From Desulfuromonadaceae bacterium (GTDB taxonomy: Bacteria; Desulfobacterota; Desulfuromonadia; Geobacterales; Pseudopelobacteraceae), in assembly GCA_028686145.1 (NCBI GenBank), contig JAQUCQ010000177.1, forward strand, positions 1-6,872: a DNA stretch of 6,872 nucleotides, given 5' to 3'. The notes beneath the pieces are model-generated. The model worked only from the letters and a program-made list of their open reading frames with translations. It made no database searches and was not told where the DNA came from. Below, in pieces: positions 3,957 through 6,872 of this stretch. A program made the position numbers and the translations under genes. Positions within the stretch are counted from its first letter, which is position 1, and each line of letters starts with the position of its first letter.

Positions 3957-6377
3957 TCAATCGCAAACGCCAAGAAGAACTTTGATTTTTGCAACCGCCT
4001 CCATCGCATCCTTTGCATACAGGTCGGCACCGATACGATCGGCATACTCCTGACTGACAACTGCCCCACCAACCATGGTAAAGGTGGTAACTCCGGCGCT
4101 TTTAAGCTTTTTCAGCACATTATCCATCTCTGACATGGTTGTCGTCATTAGAGCAGAAAGCCCAACCGCATCAACCGCATATTCTTTTGCTTTAGCAATT
4201 ATTGTTGCGGCTGAAACATTCTTGCCGATATCAAAGACCTCAAATCCGTGGTTCTCAAGGAGGGTGCATACGATATTCTTGCCTATATCGTGAATATCTC
4301 CCTCAACCGTTGCCATCAGAATCTTGCCGCGACTCTTGAAGTTTTCACCATGCATCTCGGCTTTTAGGCGCACAAAACCGGTCTGCATGGTATCGGCAGA
4401 CTGCATTACCTGCGGAAGAAAAAAGATATTACGTTCAAAACGCCGCCCGACCTCTTCCAGGCCGGGCATAAAGCCTTTATTGCTGATTTCCAGGGGAGCA
4501 ACCCCTTCCGCCAGTGCCTGCTCTACAAGCGCAACGATACCATCACTATCACCGTCTATAATCGCCTGCGACAGACGCTCTAGAATAGTATAACTGGATC
4601 CGGTCGATGGTTCCTGTTGAACAACTGCCCCCTGCTGGTCACGATAGGCTTCAATATATGCAGCTGCCTGATGGTCCCGATTGAGCAGCACCATTGCCGA
4701 GCGCCAGGCATCCATCATCGGCTTGTCCTTGGAGTTAATAATGGCGGCATCCAATCCAGCCGCCATTGCCATTGCAAAAAACGTGGAGGAGATCAGCGGG
4801 CGCTGCGGCAGGCCAAAGGAGATGTTGCTGACACCCAGTACCGTTGAGAGCCCCAGCTTCTGCTTGACCAGACGAATGGCGCGCAGCGACTCGGCGGCCC
4901 GTTTCTGTTCGGCACTTACCGTCAGGGTAAGACAATCAATTATGATATCATTATCAGGAATTCCTATGCGCCGGGCGGCATTGCGGATGCGGCGGGCCAC
5001 TGCAAGTCGCCCCTCAGCCGTTTCAGGAATACCTTTCTTATCAAGAGCCAGTCCAATTATTGCCGCTCCGTATTTTTTTGCCAGAGGCAGAACCCTTTTG
5101 AGGCTTTTGGCTTCCCCTGATACCGAATTGATCAGCACCTTACCGTCAGCCGCCTTTAGTCCGGCTTCCAGCGCAGCAGGATTGGAGGAATCAAGTACCA
5201 GCGGCACACTGACGGCTCCGGCGGCACAAAAAATGGCACGCTGCATGGCCGCCGGTTCATCAATACCGGGAGCGCCGACGTTTATATCCAGCAGCGTGGC
5301 ACCTGCCTGGACCTGTTCAAGTGCCTCGCGGCGAATATAGGCAACCTTTCCTTCCTGCAACTCTTGTGAATAAAGCTTTTTGCCGGTCGGGTTGATCCGC
5401 TCGCCGATAATTGCAGTCGTAGTGCCTGCACCAACTGTTGCCCAACCGGAACGGCTGGAGAGATGCGTCACCCCGCCGTAGCTGGTTTCATACGCCCAGA
5501 TACGCTGTAATGGTACCAATGCCTGTTTCATGGCGCGGATATGTGCCGGAGTTGTACCACAGCAACCGCCGATAATCCGAACACCCAACGCGATCATCCG
5601 TTCATGATAGGCTACCATTTCATCAGGTGTGCCAGGAAAAACCGTGCAATCACCTACAAGTTGGGGCAGTCCGGCATTTGCCTGCGAGATCAGCGGCACA
5701 TCGGTCACCCGGCGCATACGACAGAGGATGTCGTAAATACCATCCACACCAAGTCCACAATTCGAACCGACTATATCAGCACCGGCTGCTGTCAGTGTGA
5801 TGGCAGCAGCCTCAGGTGGTGTTCCCAGGACAGAGCGACCCATATCATCAAAAGTCAGCATGGCGATAACCGGAATCGTGGCGGAAACCTCGCGTATTGC
5901 AATGACAGCGGCACGACACTCTTTAATATCAAGAAACGTTTCAAGACTGATCAGATCAGCCCCGGCAGTTACAAGCGCCTCGGCCTGCTCGCGAAAAGCC
6001 GCCTTCATCTGGTCGAATGACACTTCACCCAGCGGCTCGACAAATTGTCCGGTCGGGCCCATGGAAGCGCCAACATAGGCATTTGAACCAGCTTCGGCGC
6101 GGGCAATTTCAACCGCCCGGGTATTAATTTCAGCCAGACGGCCTTCCAGCCCATAGTGGGCAAGCTTGAACCGGGTTCCGCCAAAGGTATTGGTGATGAT
6201 TATGTCAGCGCCGGCCTGTATGTAGTCGCGATGTACCGAAGCGACCACTTCCGGCATGGTCAGATTAAGTTCTTCCGGTGACTGCCCCGGCTGCAGTCCC
6301 CGTTCCTGAAGCATTGTACCCATCGCTCCGTCAAGGATCAGCACCTGTTCCCTGATTGCTTCGAGAAATGGTTTCAT
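3957..6377 (-). CDS. metH: Cobalamin-dependent methionine synthase, short form without reactivation domain
   Basis: Cytoplasmic 5-methyltetrahydrofolate:homocysteine methyltransferase, the last step of methionine synthesis; 806 residues from the chosen start. Domains in order: homocysteine-binding barrel (about 5-295) with zinc ligands Cys207 (SNCGLG) and Cys272-Cys273 (GGCCGTT); pterin-binding barrel (about 315-570) with GERINPTGKK and LDINVGAPGIDE; helical cap (about 595-675, NKGFMPGLEEVG); and Rossmann B12 domain (about 682-804) with GDIHDIGKN, where His696 is the lower cobalt ligand. E. coli MetH has about 1,227 residues; the C-terminal AdoMet-binding reactivation domain is missing here, as in other short bacterial forms. 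ATG 6377 has AGAGGT (6384-6389) 6 nt upstream. ATG 6395 overlaps the upstream stop (ATGA) but lacks a ribosome site; it would add six residues. It is probably cotranscribed with the upstream GerMN gene. Confidence 0.96.
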   Translation of the reverse strand: MKPFLEAIREQVLILDGAMGTMLQERGLQPGQSPEELNLTMPEVVASVHRDYIQAGADIIITNTFGGTRFKLAHYGLEGRLAEINTRAVEIARAEAGSNAYVGASMGPTGQFVEPLGEVSFDQMKAAFREQAEALVTAGADLISLETFLDIKECRAAVIAIREVSATIPVIAMLTFDDMGRSVLGTPPEAAAITLTAAGADIVGSNCGLGVDGIYDILCRMRRVTDVPLISQANAGLPQLVGDCTVFPGTPDEMVAYHERMIALGVRIIGGCCGTTPAHIRAMKQALVPLQRIWAYETSYGGVTHLSSRSGWATVGAGTTTAIIGERINPTGKKLYSQELQEGKVAYIRREALEQVQAGATLLDINVGAPGIDEPAAMQRAIFCAAGAVSVPLVLDSSNPAALEAGLKAADGKVLINSVSGEAKSLKRVLPLAKKYGAAIIGLALDKKGIPETAEGRLAVARRIRNAARRIGIPDNDIIIDCLTLTVSAEQKRAAESLRAIRLVKQKLGLSTVLGVSNISFGLPQRPLISSTFFAMAMAAGLDAAIINSKDKPMMDAWRSAMVLLNRDHQAAAYIEAYRDQQGAVVQQEPSTGSSYTILERLSQAIIDGDSDGIVALVEQALAEGVAPLEISNKGFMPGLEEVGRRFERNIFFLPQVMQSADTMQTGFVRLKAEMHGENFKSRGKILMATVEGDIHDIGKNIVCTLLENHGFEVFDIGKNVSAATIIAKAKEYAVDAVGLSALMTTTMSEMDNVLKKLKSAGVTTFTMVGGAVVSQEYADRIGADLYAKDAMEAVAKIKVLLGVCD

Positions 6378-6383
6378 ATTGGT

Positions 6384-6389
6384 ACCTCT
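6384..6389 (-). promoter_or_regulatory. metH: Ribosome binding site deciding the metH start
   Basis: Minus-strand AGAGGT lies 6 nt before ATG 6377. The in-frame ATG at 6395 would place this motif inside the coding sequence and has no good Shine-Dalgarno of its own. Confidence 0.6.
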
Positions 6390-6391
6390 TT

Positions 6392-6872
6392 TCATTTAGT
6401 CGTCACACCTGACGAAGTGTTCCCGAAAGCTGGCGGAGGAGACTGTTCCAGCGAATAGTCCGGCAACAACGGCTCAGACAGATCAAGATGGTGCAGGATG
6501 ACCTCTTTGGTACCGTCAATATCTATTTTAACCTTTTGTATCTGTGGAAAATTAACGGCAACCGTGTCGACAACAGCATAGACAGCCAGCATCTCTGCTG
6601 AACTTCCGGACAGCATGGCATCGGAAAACATATGATTAAATTCAATCGTCGCCAAATCACCTTCCATGCGTACGGATTCAACAATGGTCCCCTCCGGCAC
6701 CGCTTCCTCGAATTCGCCAACCGGGCCATTCAGCAACTCGTCAAGGACTCTTTTCAGGCAGGCATTATCGTTATCGCACGGGTCAATCCTTCGCGCTTCA
6801 CGCGCCAACAGTGTCCCATCGGAAACAAAAAAGAGAGTAATTGACCGGTAGCTCTCTGCGTTCTGTTGCGGA
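6392..6872 (-). CDS. GerMN-domain protein, 5' end beyond right edge
   Basis: The reading frame is open to the right edge with no stop and no ATG, giving 159 visible residues; a TTG at 6808 is internal, not the start. The visible part begins with SYRSITLFFVSDGTLLARE, a strand and turn typical of the GerMN (germane) domain. It continues with LKRVLDELLNGP, VPEGTIVESVRMEGDLATIEFN and a final strand ending near TKEVILHHL. The tail is Pro/Ser-rich. The domain occurs in sporulation protein GerM and in envelope proteins of many non-spore-formers, usually behind a signal peptide or membrane anchor, which here would lie off the window. The exact function is unknown; a cell-wall-related role is inferred from the family. 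Its TGA stop overlaps an upstream metH ATG (ATGA), so the two genes are likely one operon. Confidence 0.85.
   Translation of the reverse strand, partial: PQQNAESYRSITLFFVSDGTLLAREARRIDPCDNDNACLKRVLDELLNGPVGEFEEAVPEGTIVESVRMEGDLATIEFNHMFSDAMLSGSSAEMLAVYAVVDTVAVNFPQIQKVKIDIDGTKEVILHHLDLSEPLLPDYSLEQSPPPAFGNTSSGVTTK

Noticed and set aside
4681..5340. Long plus-strand open frame opposite metH, plus several others at 4075-4593 and 5541-6078
   Set aside because: They are antisense to a full-length, motif-complete MetH, have Ser/Ala/Arg-rich shadow composition and match no family I recognise.
6392..6808. GerMN protein as a complete 138-residue gene starting at TTG 6808
   Set aside because: The same frame continues without a stop to the window edge and supplies the first strand of the GerMN domain (ITLFFVSDGTL), so the gene is 5' truncated by the window.

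Overview
This is most likely a chromosomal segment from a deltaproteobacterium of the Geobacter/Desulfuromonas/Pelobacter group. The assignment is inferred from four things: the Geobacter-type NikR recognition strand (Arg-Gly-Ser), the short four-domain MetH, the GerMN–metH gene pair, and a conserved hypothetical protein whose N-terminus I recall from Geobacter and myxobacteria. No rRNA, tRNA, insertion sequence, CRISPR array or phage gene is visible, and coding density is high.

Left part (1-1507, minus strand). The 5' part of a GDP-L-fucose synthase gene (fcl) runs off the left edge. Upstream of it lies a tight three-gene unit, nikR - crcB - DUF190, with gaps of 15 and 13 nt. It encodes a nickel-responsive repressor, a fluoride channel/exporter and a small PII-like protein.

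Centre (1508-3256). A divergent intergenic region of about 170 bp holds candidate NikR half-sites. It separates nikR from plus-strand cbiQ and cbiO, the transmembrane and ATPase subunits of a cobalt/nickel energy-coupling-factor (ECF) importer, which overlap by ATGA. The substrate-binding partners (CbiM/NikM and CbiN) are absent from both sides. The simplest reading is NikR control of Ni/Co uptake, with the S-component encoded elsewhere.

Right part (3241-6872, minus strand). A second minus-strand series starts beyond the right edge: a GerMN-domain protein (5' end cut off), then metH (cobalamin-dependent methionine synthase without the reactivation domain), then a conserved protein of unknown function. 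A bulged hairpin followed by a T-run on the minus strand probably terminates this transcript. It overlaps the last codons of the convergent cbiO gene. The genes are linked by cofactor only loosely: cobalt/nickel uptake lies next to a cobalamin-dependent enzyme.

I see no clear evidence of a wholly new system. The best leads are the coupling of nickel regulation with fluoride export and a DUF190 protein, the orphan ECF module, the candidate NikR operator, and the uncharacterised 173-residue protein.
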